From NCBI GenBank assembly GCA_964614525.1, contig CAZTPA010000006.1, positions 1 to 64,000 of the forward strand: a stretch of 64,000 bases of DNA, given 5' to 3'. Below the pieces are notes generated by a model. It searched no databases. It was not told the DNA's origin and saw only the letters and a list, made by a program, of their open reading frames with translations. Positions 44,905 to 54,075 of this stretch are shown here, in pieces (position 1 is the stretch's first letter; every line of letters begins with the position of its first letter). The stretch is from PWND01 sp964614525. Lineage in GTDB: Bacteria; Bacteroidota; Bacteroidia; Bacteroidales; UBA7960. The translations under genes and the position numbers were made by a program.

Positions 44905-44993
44905 ATTCAACAATCACATTTAATAAAAATTAAGCGAAGATAACCTTGCCGCTATCTTGTTGTCTTTATTTAGATTGACTTAAAACTAATTCA

Positions 44994-45025
44994 CAAAGAT
45001 AACAAACATGGGTCTTTAATTCAAA
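44994..45025 (-). promoter_or_regulatory. Promoter of the suf operon
   Basis: On the minus strand TTTG (45025-45022), a 20-base spacer and TATCTTTG (45001-44994) form a textbook Bacteroidota promoter. The leader to the sufB ATG would be about 85 bases. Confidence 0.7.
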
Positions 45026-45071
45026 CCACTAAAGATATAATTTTGTTTGAATAAATTTTTCTTTGCATCAT

Positions 45072-45104
45072 AAAAAACAGCACATAAATATATTATATGC
45101 TGTT
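45072..45104 (-). terminator. Terminator after proS
   Basis: On the minus strand AACAGCA (45104-45098) pairs with TGCTGTT (45082-45076), extended by A/T pairs and followed by a T-run. It lies about 35 bases past the proS stop codon and upstream of the suf promoter. Confidence 0.7.
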
Positions 45105-45139
45105 CTGGACTGTTTCATTAAAATGAAAGAAAAAAAACA

Positions 45140-46615
45140 TTAGTATGCTCTTGCAAAAATAACTCTCTGAATAGAAGGTTTACCTGAATATATGCATTTT
45201 CCTTCTTCCTTTTTATTATCTAATGGGATACACCTAATCGTTGCTTTTGTTTCATCTTTAATCTTTTGTTCCGTTTCGGGGGTTCCATCCCAGTGAGCAT
45301 AAATAAATCCCGCTTTATTGTCAAGAATTTCACAAAATTCATCCCATGAGTCTGCATAATGAGTGCTGTTTTCTCTAAAAGCAAGAGCTTTTTGATAAAG
45401 ATTATCCTGGATTGCATCCAATAAATGAGCAATTTTATTTTCAATATCTGAAATTTGATATGTTTCTTTTTCCAGGGTATCTCTTCTGGCAACTTCTACT
45501 GATTGATTTTCCACGTCTCTCGGACCAATGGCAATTCTAACAGGAACACCTTTAAATTCGTATTCATTAAATTTCCAACCCGGCTTATGAGTTTGTCTGT
45601 TATCAAATTTAACAGTAATACCTTTGGATCTAAGTTTCGCAATAATCTCATCAGCTTTTTCACAGACTAATTCGTATTGTTCCTGACTTTTGTAAATTGG
45701 AACGATAACAACCTGGTTAGGTGCAAGTTTAGGCGGCAAAACAAGGCCTTTATCATCAGAATGCGCCATAATAAGGGCTCCTATTAATCTTGTTGACACA
45801 CCCCATGATGTAGCCCAAACAAAATCTATTTTACCTTCAGAATTAGTAAACTTTACATCAAAAACCTTTGCAAAATTTTGTCCTAGAAAATGCGAAGTAC
45901 CTGCTTGAAGAGCTTTTCCATCCTGCATAAGAGCTTCTATGCAAAATGTTTCGACAGCACCCGCAAATCTTTCATTTGGAGACTTCAGACCTTTTATTAC
46001 AGGAAGAGCCATAAAATTCTCAGCAAAATCAGCATAAACATCCAACATTTTAGTTGTTTCTTCCCATGCCTCATCCTGAGTTGCATGAGCCGTATGACCT
46101 TCCTGCCAAAGAAACTCTGCTGTACGCAAAAACATTCTTGTTCTCATCTCCCATCTTACAACATTTGCCCATTGATTAATAAGTATTGGCAAATCTCTAT
46201 ATGATTGAATCCAACCCCTGTAAGTATCCCAAATTATTGTTTCAGAAGTAGGTCTGATAATAAGTTCTTCCTCTAACTTAGCCTTTTCATCAACTATTAG
46301 GCCTTTTCCATCCGGATCATTTTTTAATCTGTAATGAGTTACTACTGCACATTCTTTAGCAAAGCCTTCAACATGATCAGCTTCTTTGCTAAAAAAAGAT
46401 TTTGGTATAAAAATTGGGAAATATGCATTTGAATGACCTGTGTCTTTAAACATTTTGTCAAGAGCTCCTTGCATTTTTTCCCAAATAGAGTATCCATAAG
46501 GTTTTATAACCATACATCCTCTAACAGCAGAATTCTCAGCTAATTCAGCCTTTTGGACAATATCATTATACCATTTGGAATAATTTTCTTCACGAGTTGA
46601 AAAATCTTTAGCCAT
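45140..46615 (-). CDS. proS: Prolyl-tRNA synthetase (short, eukaryote/archaea-like type)
   Basis: From ATG 46615 the enzyme has 491 residues; the upstream open frame is not protein-like. It charges tRNA-Pro. Class II motifs are clear: YGYSIWEKMQGALDKMF, RPTSETIIWDTYRGWIQSYRDLP (motif 2 region) and the RTAEFLWQEGHTAH loop. The bacterial editing insertion is absent, and the C-terminal zinc-binding-like domain ends in Tyr (FARAY), as in the archaeal/eukaryotic type used by many Bacteroidota. Confidence 0.95.
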   Translation of the reverse strand: MAKDFSTREENYSKWYNDIVQKAELAENSAVRGCMVIKPYGYSIWEKMQGALDKMFKDTGHSNAYFPIFIPKSFFSKEADHVEGFAKECAVVTHYRLKNDPDGKGLIVDEKAKLEEELIIRPTSETIIWDTYRGWIQSYRDLPILINQWANVVRWEMRTRMFLRTAEFLWQEGHTAHATQDEAWEETTKMLDVYADFAENFMALPVIKGLKSPNERFAGAVETFCIEALMQDGKALQAGTSHFLGQNFAKVFDVKFTNSEGKIDFVWATSWGVSTRLIGALIMAHSDDKGLVLPPKLAPNQVVIVPIYKSQEQYELVCEKADEIIAKLRSKGITVKFDNRQTHKPGWKFNEYEFKGVPVRIAIGPRDVENQSVEVARRDTLEKETYQISDIENKIAHLLDAIQDNLYQKALAFRENSTHYADSWDEFCEILDNKAGFIYAHWDGTPETEQKIKDETKATIRCIPLDNKKEEGKCIYSGKPSIQRVIFARAY

Positions 46616-46669
46616 GATAAATAGATAATGGTATGAATTTTGTAATATTATAAGTAAACAATTAAGGGG

Positions 46670-46699
46670 CAAATTTAAGAAAATAAAACAAGCCCTCAA
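46670..46699 (-). promoter_or_regulatory. Promoter of proS
   Basis: On the minus strand TTG (46699-46697), a 19-base spacer and TAAATTTG (46677-46670) fit the Bacteroidota consensus, giving a leader of about 50 bases before ATG 46615. Confidence 0.55.
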
Positions 46700-46753
46700 G
46701 AGCAAAAAAATATAAAAAACAAAATGATTGTCTTATCATAAAAACCTAAAAAG

Positions 46754-48367
46754 ATGAAAACACTAGTAAAAATATTCGCAATCGTCGCTTTATTTATGAC
46801 AGCCTGTACTAGTTCTTACTACACAGGAAGCGCATATGACGACATTTATTACAGTCCTGAAAATGAAATTCCGGTAGAAGAAGCTACTGCGCAAGGAAAG
46901 GCAACTGTAATTGAAAAACCCGCAAATCAAGAGCAAAGCTATAACACTCAGACTGAAACTACTGATACTGTCTATAATGAAACCGGCAAAAGCCAGTATA
47001 ACAGTGATTATTATAGTGGATATGAGGAACCTGCTCAAACCGAAACCTATTATGATGATGAAGGAGACACTTATGTTTCTAACTATTATTATGGAGATTA
47101 CTACGATTATGCATATTCATCACGTATTAGAAGATTTCACAGATACAACTATGCAAGTTTTGCATACTATGATCCTTGGTACACAAACATGTACTGGTAC
47201 ACTTACAATCCTTACTATTATGGGGTAAGCATTTACATGGGATACGGAGCACATGGGTTCTATTATCCCGGATATTATTATAGCCCATGGGGTTATGGAT
47301 ATGGATATTACAACCCTTATTACGGATATGGATATGGTTCCAGTTATTGGGCAGGATATCATCACGGATATTGGGCAGGATACTATTCTTACTACAATAA
47401 CTACTACAACTATCAGTATTTATACAACAGTTACGACAGAAGCAACTATTACTACGGACACCGTGGTGATCAGGCAGGAACAACTGAAAGTGGCCATACA
47501 GGAAGAACCCGTGACTTAAGTGCAAAATCAACCCTTGCATCAAATTTCGAGTCATCCAGAGCAGATGAGAGATCACAGACTAGAAGCGAAACCCAAGAAA
47601 GAGTTTCTGAAAGTTCAAGAGTTACAGATACAAAACCAGGTAGCACTAAACCTGCTGAAACAAGACCTGTCGAATCAACTAAACCTGTTGAATCAACAAA
47701 ACCTGTAGAATCAAAAAGACCTGTAGAAGTAACGAAGCCTGCTAATGAAACAAGACCTGCCGAAACTCGACCTTCTGAACAAAAACAACCTGAAAGATAT
47801 CAGCCTAGCCGCACGCCTGAAGATTATTCTTCACCAAGTCGCGAGCAATATCAAAGATATACCAGGCCAAAGCAAACTCCATCAGGTAGTCAAAATGCCA
47901 GAGATGCAAGTTCTGACAGACCACCAAGGACTTATACTTCACCGAGCTATCAACAGCCAAAATCAACACAGCAGTATAGAAGTCCTCAAGGAGAAAGAGC
48001 ACCTTCAAACAGAAGTCAACGAAGTGATGGTTCAGTCCAATCAAGGCCACGTCAAAGCCAGCCTAGTCAAACCAGGCCACAAACACAGCCTCAGAGACAG
48101 CAAACAAAACCGAGGTCTACGTCACCTTCAAGACAGCAGACTGCACCTTCAAGACAAAGCAAGCCTTCAAGACAGCAGCCTAGCAGCACAAGGCCTGCAC
48201 CATCAAGAAAAAGCGGAAGCAGTACAAGGCCTTCAAGAAGTAGCAATAATAGCAGAAGCTCGTTTTCACCATCCAGAAGCTCAAGCAGTAGTTCAAGGTC
48301 TTCTTTCAAAAGCAGTAGTTCATCTTCAAGCTCAAGTAAATCAAGCAGCTCGGGCAGAAGAAGGTAA
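46754..48367 (+). CDS. Low-complexity lipoprotein: Tyr/Gly-rich then Ser/Arg/Pro/Gln-rich
   Basis: The 537-residue protein has a lipoprotein signal peptide (lipobox MTAC, Cys18). It then falls into blocks: an acidic Tyr-containing region (19-110); a Tyr/Gly block (about 120-240, with runs such as YGYGYYNPYYGYGYG); a Pro/Val/Glu/Thr repeat block (about 300-335, PVESTK units); a Gln/Pro/Arg/Ser block; and a tail of almost pure Ser with Arg and Lys ending GRRR. No globular domain is visible. The composition resembles sticky, prion-like or adhesive proteins, and the basic tail could bind polyanions. This is description, not a known function. It stands divergent from proS. Confidence 0.75.
   Translation: MKTLVKIFAIVALFMTACTSSYYTGSAYDDIYYSPENEIPVEEATAQGKATVIEKPANQEQSYNTQTETTDTVYNETGKSQYNSDYYSGYEEPAQTETYYDDEGDTYVSNYYYGDYYDYAYSSRIRRFHRYNYASFAYYDPWYTNMYWYTYNPYYYGVSIYMGYGAHGFYYPGYYYSPWGYGYGYYNPYYGYGYGSSYWAGYHHGYWAGYYSYYNNYYNYQYLYNSYDRSNYYYGHRGDQAGTTESGHTGRTRDLSAKSTLASNFESSRADERSQTRSETQERVSESSRVTDTKPGSTKPAETRPVESTKPVESTKPVESKRPVEVTKPANETRPAETRPSEQKQPERYQPSRTPEDYSSPSREQYQRYTRPKQTPSGSQNARDASSDRPPRTYTSPSYQQPKSTQQYRSPQGERAPSNRSQRSDGSVQSRPRQSQPSQTRPQTQPQRQQTKPRSTSPSRQQTAPSRQSKPSRQQPSSTRPAPSRKSGSSTRPSRSSNNSRSSFSPSRSSSSSSRSSFKSSSSSSSSSKSSSSGRRR
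47666..47737 (+). repeat. Four tandem 18-bp units encoding PVESTK-like hexapeptides
   Basis: The units read PVESTK, PVESTK, PVESKR and PVEVTK. Third positions vary between copies (GTC, GTT, GTA for Val), so the repeat is kept at protein level and not by recent slippage. Confidence 0.8.
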
Positions 48368-48460
48368 ATAATATTACTTATTGCAAATACCAGAATTGAT
48401 ATAAAGAACAGATTGTAGAGATTTAAAATAATTATTATAATTAGTAATAATATTAAGAAT

Positions 48461-49912
48461 ATGAAAAAGATAAAGCTAATATTTGCATTAATGATGCTAA
48501 CAGCATTTAGCACAACGGGACAAAATGAATCTGATGCTCTTAGATATTCATATTTAGATCATGGAGGTACAGCTCGTTTTATGAGCATGGGAGGTGCTTT
48601 TGGTTCTCTTGGAGGAGATTTTTCTACTCTTAGTACAAATCCTGCCGGTATAGGCATATTCAGAGGATCTGAATTCTCCATTACTCCATCATTGAATTAC
48701 AGTAAGGTTAACTCAATGTATTATGGAGTTTCAGATGAGGATATAAAATATAGTTTTAATCTCAAAAACATTGGGTTTGTTTTTACGGTTCCTTTGCAAG
48801 GAGGTATTGAACAACCCGGAATGAAAAGCCTTAACTTTGGATTCGGCCTTAATCAACACAATACATTTAATAACAGAGTTGTAGCTGAAGGTTTTAATAA
48901 TCAAAATTCGATTATGACTCATTTCTTAAATCAAGCAAATGAGGAAGGTAGCATTGACAGATTAAATCCATTCTCAACTCAACTTGCTTATGACACATGG
49001 CTGCTTGGAACTGAAGGTGAAGATGAAACATTCTTTGTGGATATGCCTGAAGGAAATGTTCATCAAAGAATGGAAAAAAACACTTCAGGAAGTATTCGAG
49101 AATTGGTATTAACAATGGGAGGTAATTACAATGATGTTGCTTATTTTGGAGCCACAATAGGAATACCATCAGTAAGATATGAGGAAAATTTCACATTTAT
49201 TGAAAGAGATACTGAAAATTTGAATGATGATTTTAACTCTCTTGAATACAATCAATATTTATACACTACCGGTAGAGGGTTTAATGTGAAACTTGGTGCC
49301 ATATTCAGAATCGCAGATATTGTGCGCTTAGGAGCAGCCGTTCATACTCCTACCTTCTTTAAAATGGAAGATGAATATAAAAACTCAATGCAATCTGATT
49401 TAAATTTTGATGATTATCCAAATGAAGCAGAATCTCCTACAGGTGTATTTGAGTATGAAATAAACACACCATTAAAAGCTATTGGAAGTGCCGGAGTTGT
49501 AATTGGAAAATTTGGAATAATAAGTGTTGACTATGAATTTGCGGATTATTCCAGTATGAGATTAAGGAGTGATGATTATCATTTTTCAGATGAGAACAGA
49601 GCTATAAAAAGTGATTTTACGCAACAGCACAAAGTAAGATTTGGAGGAGAGGTCAATCTTTCACCAGTGCTTGTAAGGGGAGGATATTCAATGTACACAA
49701 GTCCTTATTCAGGAGGACTAGATGATTTGGCACAAACATCTATTTCTGCGGGTATTGGTTTGAGAGACAAAGGATACTTTCTGGATTTTGCTTATATCTA
49801 TAGTTTTTATAATGAGGATTTCTATCCATATACAAATGTGGCAGCAATAGAGCCGGCAACATTTGATTACACCCATAGTAATTTTGTTTTAACATTAGGT
49901 TTACGTTGGTAA
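48461..49912 (+). CDS. OmpP1/FadL-family outer-membrane transport protein
   Basis: The 483-residue protein has a signal peptide (about 1-20, ending STTGQ). An FadL-like start follows: ARFMSMGGAFGSLGGDFSTLSTNPAGIGIFRGSEF, where the NPAG motif is characteristic of the hatch region. A long barrel with alternating strands ends in VLTLGLRW. FadL-type proteins let hydrophobic compounds cross the outer membrane; many Bacteroidota members are labelled hemin receptor without proof. It follows the low-complexity lipoprotein after 93 bases and ends at a strong terminator. Confidence 0.85.
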   Translation: MKKIKLIFALMMLTAFSTTGQNESDALRYSYLDHGGTARFMSMGGAFGSLGGDFSTLSTNPAGIGIFRGSEFSITPSLNYSKVNSMYYGVSDEDIKYSFNLKNIGFVFTVPLQGGIEQPGMKSLNFGFGLNQHNTFNNRVVAEGFNNQNSIMTHFLNQANEEGSIDRLNPFSTQLAYDTWLLGTEGEDETFFVDMPEGNVHQRMEKNTSGSIRELVLTMGGNYNDVAYFGATIGIPSVRYEENFTFIERDTENLNDDFNSLEYNQYLYTTGRGFNVKLGAIFRIADIVRLGAAVHTPTFFKMEDEYKNSMQSDLNFDDYPNEAESPTGVFEYEINTPLKAIGSAGVVIGKFGIISVDYEFADYSSMRLRSDDYHFSDENRAIKSDFTQQHKVRFGGEVNLSPVLVRGGYSMYTSPYSGGLDDLAQTSISAGIGLRDKGYFLDFAYIYSFYNEDFYPYTNVAAIEPATFDYTHSNFVLTLGLRW

Positions 49913-49945
49913 GGTATATTAGGTTGATGTTGTTTGTTTTTTAAT

Positions 49946-49978
49946 AAAAAAGCCCGAAAGAATTTTTCGGGCTTTTTT
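49946..49978. terminator. Bidirectional terminator
   Basis: AAAAAAGCCCGAAA (49946-49959) pairs with TTTCGGGCTTTTTT (49965-49978). It separates the OmpP1-like gene from the convergent zinc-ribbon gene. Confidence 0.92.
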
Positions 49979-50013
49979 ATATATCATTGCACTAATACAG
50001 TTGTACCATAATT

Positions 50014-50865
50014 TTAGATATCAACGCTTTCGGCGATATCATCATCAACCAATATCCTGCCACAATATTCACAAACAATAATTTTTTTGTGCAATTTAAT
50101 ATCTAATTGTCTCTGCGGCGGAATTTTATTAAAACAACCTCCACATGCATCTCTTTCAACTACCACAACAGAAAGTCCGTTTAGCGAATTTTCTCTGATT
50201 CGTCTATAAGCAACAAGCAATCTCTCTTCAATTTGTTCTTCTTGTTCTTTGGACTTTTTAATAAGATTCTCTTCATCTCTTTTAGTTTCAGAAACAATAT
50301 CCTCGAGTTCTTTATTCTTTTCATTTAAATCATCCTTACGTTCAGCAAGGTTATTTTCAGCAGCTTCTAAAACTTTTGATTTAAGTTCAATTTCCTGTGT
50401 ATATTCTTTGATTTTTTTCTCGCACAATTGAGATTCCAGACTCTGATATTCTATTTCCTTTGATAAAGAATCATACTCTCTATTATTACGCACATTCATT
50501 TGTTGTGCTTCGTATTTTTTAATAAGTTCGGCACAATCAACAATAGCATTTTTCTTATTAATAACTTCCTGATTAAGCTCGTCAATTTCAAGCTTTAGCT
50601 TTTCTGTTCTTGTCTCAAGTCCGGCGATTTCATCTTCTAGATCTTGCACTTCCAGAGGAAGCTCACCTCTAACAGCGCGAATTTTGTCAATTTGATGGTC
50701 TATTCTTTGTAATGTATATAAACCAACTAATTTCTTTTTAATAACTTGTTCCAGACTTTCTTCAGGAGTTATTTTTGTTGTGATGATTTCGCCTTCACTA
50801 ACAACAACTTCTTCCTTTTCAGCCTTGGGTTTCGACTTTTTAGCTGTTTTTGATACTTTAGTCAT
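50014..50865 (-). CDS. Coiled-coil protein with C4 zinc ribbon
   Basis: From ATG 50865 the protein has 283 residues: a Lys/Glu-rich start, a long antiparallel coiled coil (about 50-220), and a zinc ribbon with CGGCFNKIPP and CEYCGRIL. This is the family of Chlamydia CT398 and related C4-type zinc-ribbon proteins, proposed to interact with RNA polymerase or secretion components in some bacteria. It is encoded 29 bases after the Nif3-like gene, a pairing conserved in many bacteria. Exact role unknown. Confidence 0.85.
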   Translation of the reverse strand: MTKVSKTAKKSKPKAEKEEVVVSEGEIITTKITPEESLEQVIKKKLVGLYTLQRIDHQIDKIRAVRGELPLEVQDLEDEIAGLETRTEKLKLEIDELNQEVINKKNAIVDCAELIKKYEAQQMNVRNNREYDSLSKEIEYQSLESQLCEKKIKEYTQEIELKSKVLEAAENNLAERKDDLNEKNKELEDIVSETKRDEENLIKKSKEQEEQIEERLLVAYRRIRENSLNGLSVVVVERDACGGCFNKIPPQRQLDIKLHKKIIVCEYCGRILVDDDIAESVDI

Positions 50866-50894
50866 ATACGTGTTTTTATAAGTTTTCAAAAAGA

Positions 50895-51989
50895 TTAAAA
50901 ATAACAAACGGCATTAGATTGCCTATTGGAAATTTGGAGTGCAAAGTTAGTAAATTTTTTGCTAATAATATCATATATGATTTCAGAAGTAAACTGTTCT
51001 GTTTCAAAATGACCTGCATCAACCAGCAGTATGGAGTTTGCAGAGTCTAAAAATTGATGATACTTAACATCTCCGGTAACAAAAGCATCAGCTCCTGCTC
51101 TCACGGCTTTATCAATAAAAGAGCTGCCGGATCCTCCGCAGACAGCTACTTTTGAAATCGCTTTCTTTCTTAAGCCGGAATGTCTTAAAACAGGAACTAC
51201 AAGATTTTTTTTCACCATTTTCAAAAAATCAATGTCAGACATAGGTTTTTTTAAATCACCTATCATGCCGGCACCGGCCTTTTCAAAATCATTCTCAAGA
51301 GGATAAATATCATAAGCTACTTCCTCATATGGATGAGCTTTTAGCATTGAAGCTATTATCATTTTTTGCAAAAATGCAGGAAATACAGTTTCAATTCTAA
51401 TTTCAGATTCAAAATGCAATTTATTCACTTCTCCGACGAAGGGATTTGAACCTTCATGCGCTCTAAATGAGCCTTGTCCCTGAATATTATAGCTGCAAGA
51501 ATCATAATCACCTATGTTTCCTGCACCTGCTTCAAATAAAGCATTTCTGACAATATCAGCATATTCATTTGGACAAAAAACAACAAGCTTTTTTAACACA
51601 TCCTTTTTAGGTGATAAAATCTTTAAATTCTCCAAACTCAATTTAGCAGCAAGTTTATTATTAACACCATGAAAAGCATTATCAATATTCGTATGAACAG
51701 CAAGTATTGCTATATCATTTTTAATTGCTTTAATAATAGCTCTACTAGCAGAAGTTTGATTTGATATTGATTTTAAACCATTGAAAATTAATGGATGATG
51801 CGATATTACAACATCACAATTATCATTAATTGCCTCATCCATAACATCTTCTGTGACATCCACACAAATAAGTGCTTTTGAAATTGTATTTTGCGCATCT
51901 CCAATTAATAAGCCTGAATTATCATAACTTTCCTGTAATTGAAATGGAGCATACTCATTAAGTGTATTTAAAAGTTCGAAAAGTTGCAT
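50895..51989 (-). CDS. Nif3-like dinuclear metal-centre protein
   Basis: The 364-residue protein has the NIF3/YbgI metal ligands in ISHHPLIFNG (His pair), AVHTNIDNA, and DAGHFETEQ. A PII-like insert lies between the two halves (about 130-235, KLVVFCPNEYADIVRNALFEAGAG and MLKAHPYEEVAYDIYPL), the arrangement of the longer family members. The family is widespread and loosely annotated as GTP cyclohydrolase I type 2, with no agreed activity. It forms a unit with the zinc-ribbon gene downstream. Confidence 0.9.
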   Translation of the reverse strand: MQLFELLNTLNEYAPFQLQESYDNSGLLIGDAQNTISKALICVDVTEDVMDEAINDNCDVVISHHPLIFNGLKSISNQTSASRAIIKAIKNDIAILAVHTNIDNAFHGVNNKLAAKLSLENLKILSPKKDVLKKLVVFCPNEYADIVRNALFEAGAGNIGDYDSCSYNIQGQGSFRAHEGSNPFVGEVNKLHFESEIRIETVFPAFLQKMIIASMLKAHPYEEVAYDIYPLENDFEKAGAGMIGDLKKPMSDIDFLKMVKKNLVVPVLRHSGLRKKAISKVAVCGGSGSSFIDKAVRAGADAFVTGDVKYHQFLDSANSILLVDAGHFETEQFTSEIIYDIISKKFTNFALQISNRQSNAVCYF

Positions 51990-52091
51990 ACTTGATTTTT
52001 TTCAAAATTAGAAAAATATATTTTAATTCAGCTTTAATAATTTAAATGTAAAGAATATATAAAACGTGAATTTAAAGGCAAAATTATATTT

Positions 52092-52156
52092 TATATTTGT
52101 TTATAATATCATTATACCTAATTTCTGTTTTTTTAGATAATGAATTCTTAACTTTG
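52092..52156 (+). promoter_or_regulatory. Two promoter-like -7 elements before lpxK
   Basis: TATATTTG at 52092-52099 and TAACTTTG at 52149-52156 both match TAnnTTTG. The first would give a leader of about 55 bases; the second lies only four bases before the ATG and would yield a leaderless transcript. Neither has a clear -33 element. Confidence 0.4.
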
Positions 52157-52160
52157 ATGC

Positions 52161-53210
52161 ATGAACTTTTTAAAAATTTTTTTATTGCCTTTCGCAATCC
52201 TTTACGGTCTGATTGTATTTTGCCGTAATAAGTTATTTGACTGGGGTTTATTAAAAAGCAAATCGTTCAAAGTGCCTGTTATTGGGGTTGGAAATTTAAG
52301 CGCCGGCGGAACCGGAAAAACTCCTCATGTAGAATACTTAATAGAACTCTTAAGCAAAGATTATAATATAGCCATATTAAGCAGGGGATATAAAAGGACC
52401 ACAAAAGGATATTTAAAAGTAAATAAAAATTCAACAAGTAAAGAAGTAGGTGATGAACCTTTGCAAATATCAAAAAACTTTCCTGAGATAACGGTTGCAG
52501 TAGATGAGAAAAGAGTAAGAGGTATAAATAAATTATTAAGGGATAATCCGAAAATTCAGTTGGTTATACTTGATGATTCTTTTCAGCATCGGTATGTTAA
52601 GCCACAAATTAACATATTAATAACCGAGTACTTCAAAATGTTTTACAATAATTACCTTTTACCAATTGGAACATTGCGAGAATCAAAAGCCCAAACTAAA
52701 CGAGCTGATGCAATGATTGTATCAAAAACTCCCGAAGTATTTTCTCCACTTGACAGAAGAATAATTTTAAAAAAGCTGGCAAAATATAAAGTAAAAAATA
52801 TATTCTTTTCTTATATAAAGTATAAAACCTGGGAACCAATAACAAAAGCCGCTAAGCAAAACCCTAAGCAAAAAGCCAAAACAATCTTTCTTCTAACCGG
52901 CATAGCAAATCCTTCTGCTTTGGAAGAGCAATTAAAAAGACATAGTGAAGAACTATACAGTTATCATTATTCTGATCATTATAATTTTACAGAAAATAAC
53001 TTATTAAAGCTTAAACAACATTTTAATGATAAATTTTCCGGTTCTAAAGTAATAGTAACTACTCAAAAAGACGCTATGCGCTTGTATAAGCCGGAATTAA
53101 TGGAAATAATAAAAGACTTACCGGTTTATACTGTTCCTATGCAAATTGATTTTCACGAAAAGGACAAAATATCTTTTGATAATTTCATCAAAAAAGCTTT
53201 AAAAAAATAG
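52161..53210 (+). CDS. lpxK: Tetraacyldisaccharide 4'-kinase
   Basis: LpxK phosphorylates the 4' position of the lipid A precursor, so the organism makes lipopolysaccharide. The 349 residues begin with an amphipathic/membrane-associating helix (residues 4-20), followed by VIGVGNLSAGGTGKTPHVEYL with the Walker A motif near residue 50. SRGYKR, GDEPLQI, the catalytic LILDDSFQHR and TQKDAMRL near the end are also present. It is divergent from the Nif3-like gene. Confidence 0.95.
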   Translation: MNFLKIFLLPFAILYGLIVFCRNKLFDWGLLKSKSFKVPVIGVGNLSAGGTGKTPHVEYLIELLSKDYNIAILSRGYKRTTKGYLKVNKNSTSKEVGDEPLQISKNFPEITVAVDEKRVRGINKLLRDNPKIQLVILDDSFQHRYVKPQINILITEYFKMFYNNYLLPIGTLRESKAQTKRADAMIVSKTPEVFSPLDRRIILKKLAKYKVKNIFFSYIKYKTWEPITKAAKQNPKQKAKTIFLLTGIANPSALEEQLKRHSEELYSYHYSDHYNFTENNLLKLKQHFNDKFSGSKVIVTTQKDAMRLYKPELMEIIKDLPVYTVPMQIDFHEKDKISFDNFIKKALKK

Positions 53211-53236
53211 TTTTACCGACTACATCACCAAAATAT

Positions 53237-53244
53237 TAACTTTG
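53237..53244 (+). promoter_or_regulatory. Promoter of the ZIP transporter gene (-7 element)
   Basis: TAACTTTG matches TAnnTTTG exactly and lies 25 bases before the ATG at 53270, so the leader would be about 20 bases. Confidence 0.5.
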
Positions 53245-53269
53245 CATCATAACATTAAATTTGTATTAT

Positions 53270-54073
53270 ATGAGCTTATTAGTATTTAGTGGATTATTCT
53301 TTCCGGTTTTAATCTTTGGATTAAGTGTTTATCTTTTTAGAGTTTGCAATAAAAATGTTAAGCTGCTTGTTGCATTTAGCGGGGCTTTTTTATTATCACT
53401 AACTTTTAACGAACTAATTCCTCATATTTTTGGAGATGCTGCTTCATCACATGCACATGGGCATTCTCATGATCATGGTAGTGACATCCATATGAATTTT
53501 AATATAATGGGTTTGTTTATTCTTTTGGGATTTTTCATTCAGTTATTGATGGATTATTTAACAAAAGGTGTAGAACACGGTCATATACACTCAAAGTGTC
53601 CGGAACATGAAGGACATTTGCATAATGATTCAAAATATGGTATTTCATATATTCCTGTTGTAATTGGATTGTGCTTGCATTCTTTTCTTGAAGCAATGCC
53701 ATTGGCAAGAGGATTCTCGATTGAGCACATTCAAGATCAACTACTTATTGGAATTATTATTCACAATATTCCATTATCTATAGTTTTAATGAGTCTATTC
53801 ATTCAAAACGGATTAACAAAAAGAAAGTCAGTTATACTGCTTGTTTTATTTGCTTTAGCAGGACCTGCCGGAGTATTAGGTGCAGATTTAATTGGCACCC
53901 ATATAATACAAGACATGGACACCTTTTTCAAGATATCCATGTCTATAGTTGTGGGTATATTCTTACATATATCAACTACGATACTATTTGAAGCTGATGA
54001 AGATCATCTTTTTAATTATAAGAAGTTTGCAATAATAATAATTGGAGCAGCACTGGCCTTAATTCATTTTTAG
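53270..54073 (+). CDS. ZIP-family metal transporter
   Basis: From ATG 53270 (the frame also opens at a TTG nine bases earlier) the protein has 267 residues and about eight membrane helices. The first cytoplasmic loop is His-rich (HAHGHSHDHGSDIH near residue 61), a second His cluster lies near 105-120 (HGHIHSKCPEHEGHLH), and the helix IV-V metal sites appear as CLHSFLEAMPLA and IIIHNIPLSIVL. ZIP proteins import zinc or iron into the cytoplasm. Its stop codon is two bases from the stop of nrdJ on the other strand. Confidence 0.9.
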   Translation: MSLLVFSGLFFPVLIFGLSVYLFRVCNKNVKLLVAFSGAFLLSLTFNELIPHIFGDAASSHAHGHSHDHGSDIHMNFNIMGLFILLGFFIQLLMDYLTKGVEHGHIHSKCPEHEGHLHNDSKYGISYIPVVIGLCLHSFLEAMPLARGFSIEHIQDQLLIGIIIHNIPLSIVLMSLFIQNGLTKRKSVILLVLFALAGPAGVLGADLIGTHIIQDMDTFFKISMSIVVGIFLHISTTILFEADEDHLFNYKKFAIIIIGAALALIHF

Positions 54074-54075
54074 CA

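Noticed and set aside
47120..48513. Several long open frames on both strands overlapping the low-complexity lipoprotein gene
   Set aside because: They are by-products of the repetitive Tyr/Gly and Ser/Arg codons; only the +1 frame has a signal peptide and a sensible start.
51435..51460. GGATTTGAACC, which looks like the T arm of a minus-strand tRNA
   Set aside because: It lies inside the conserved Nif3-like coding region and no acceptor, D or anticodon stems surround it.
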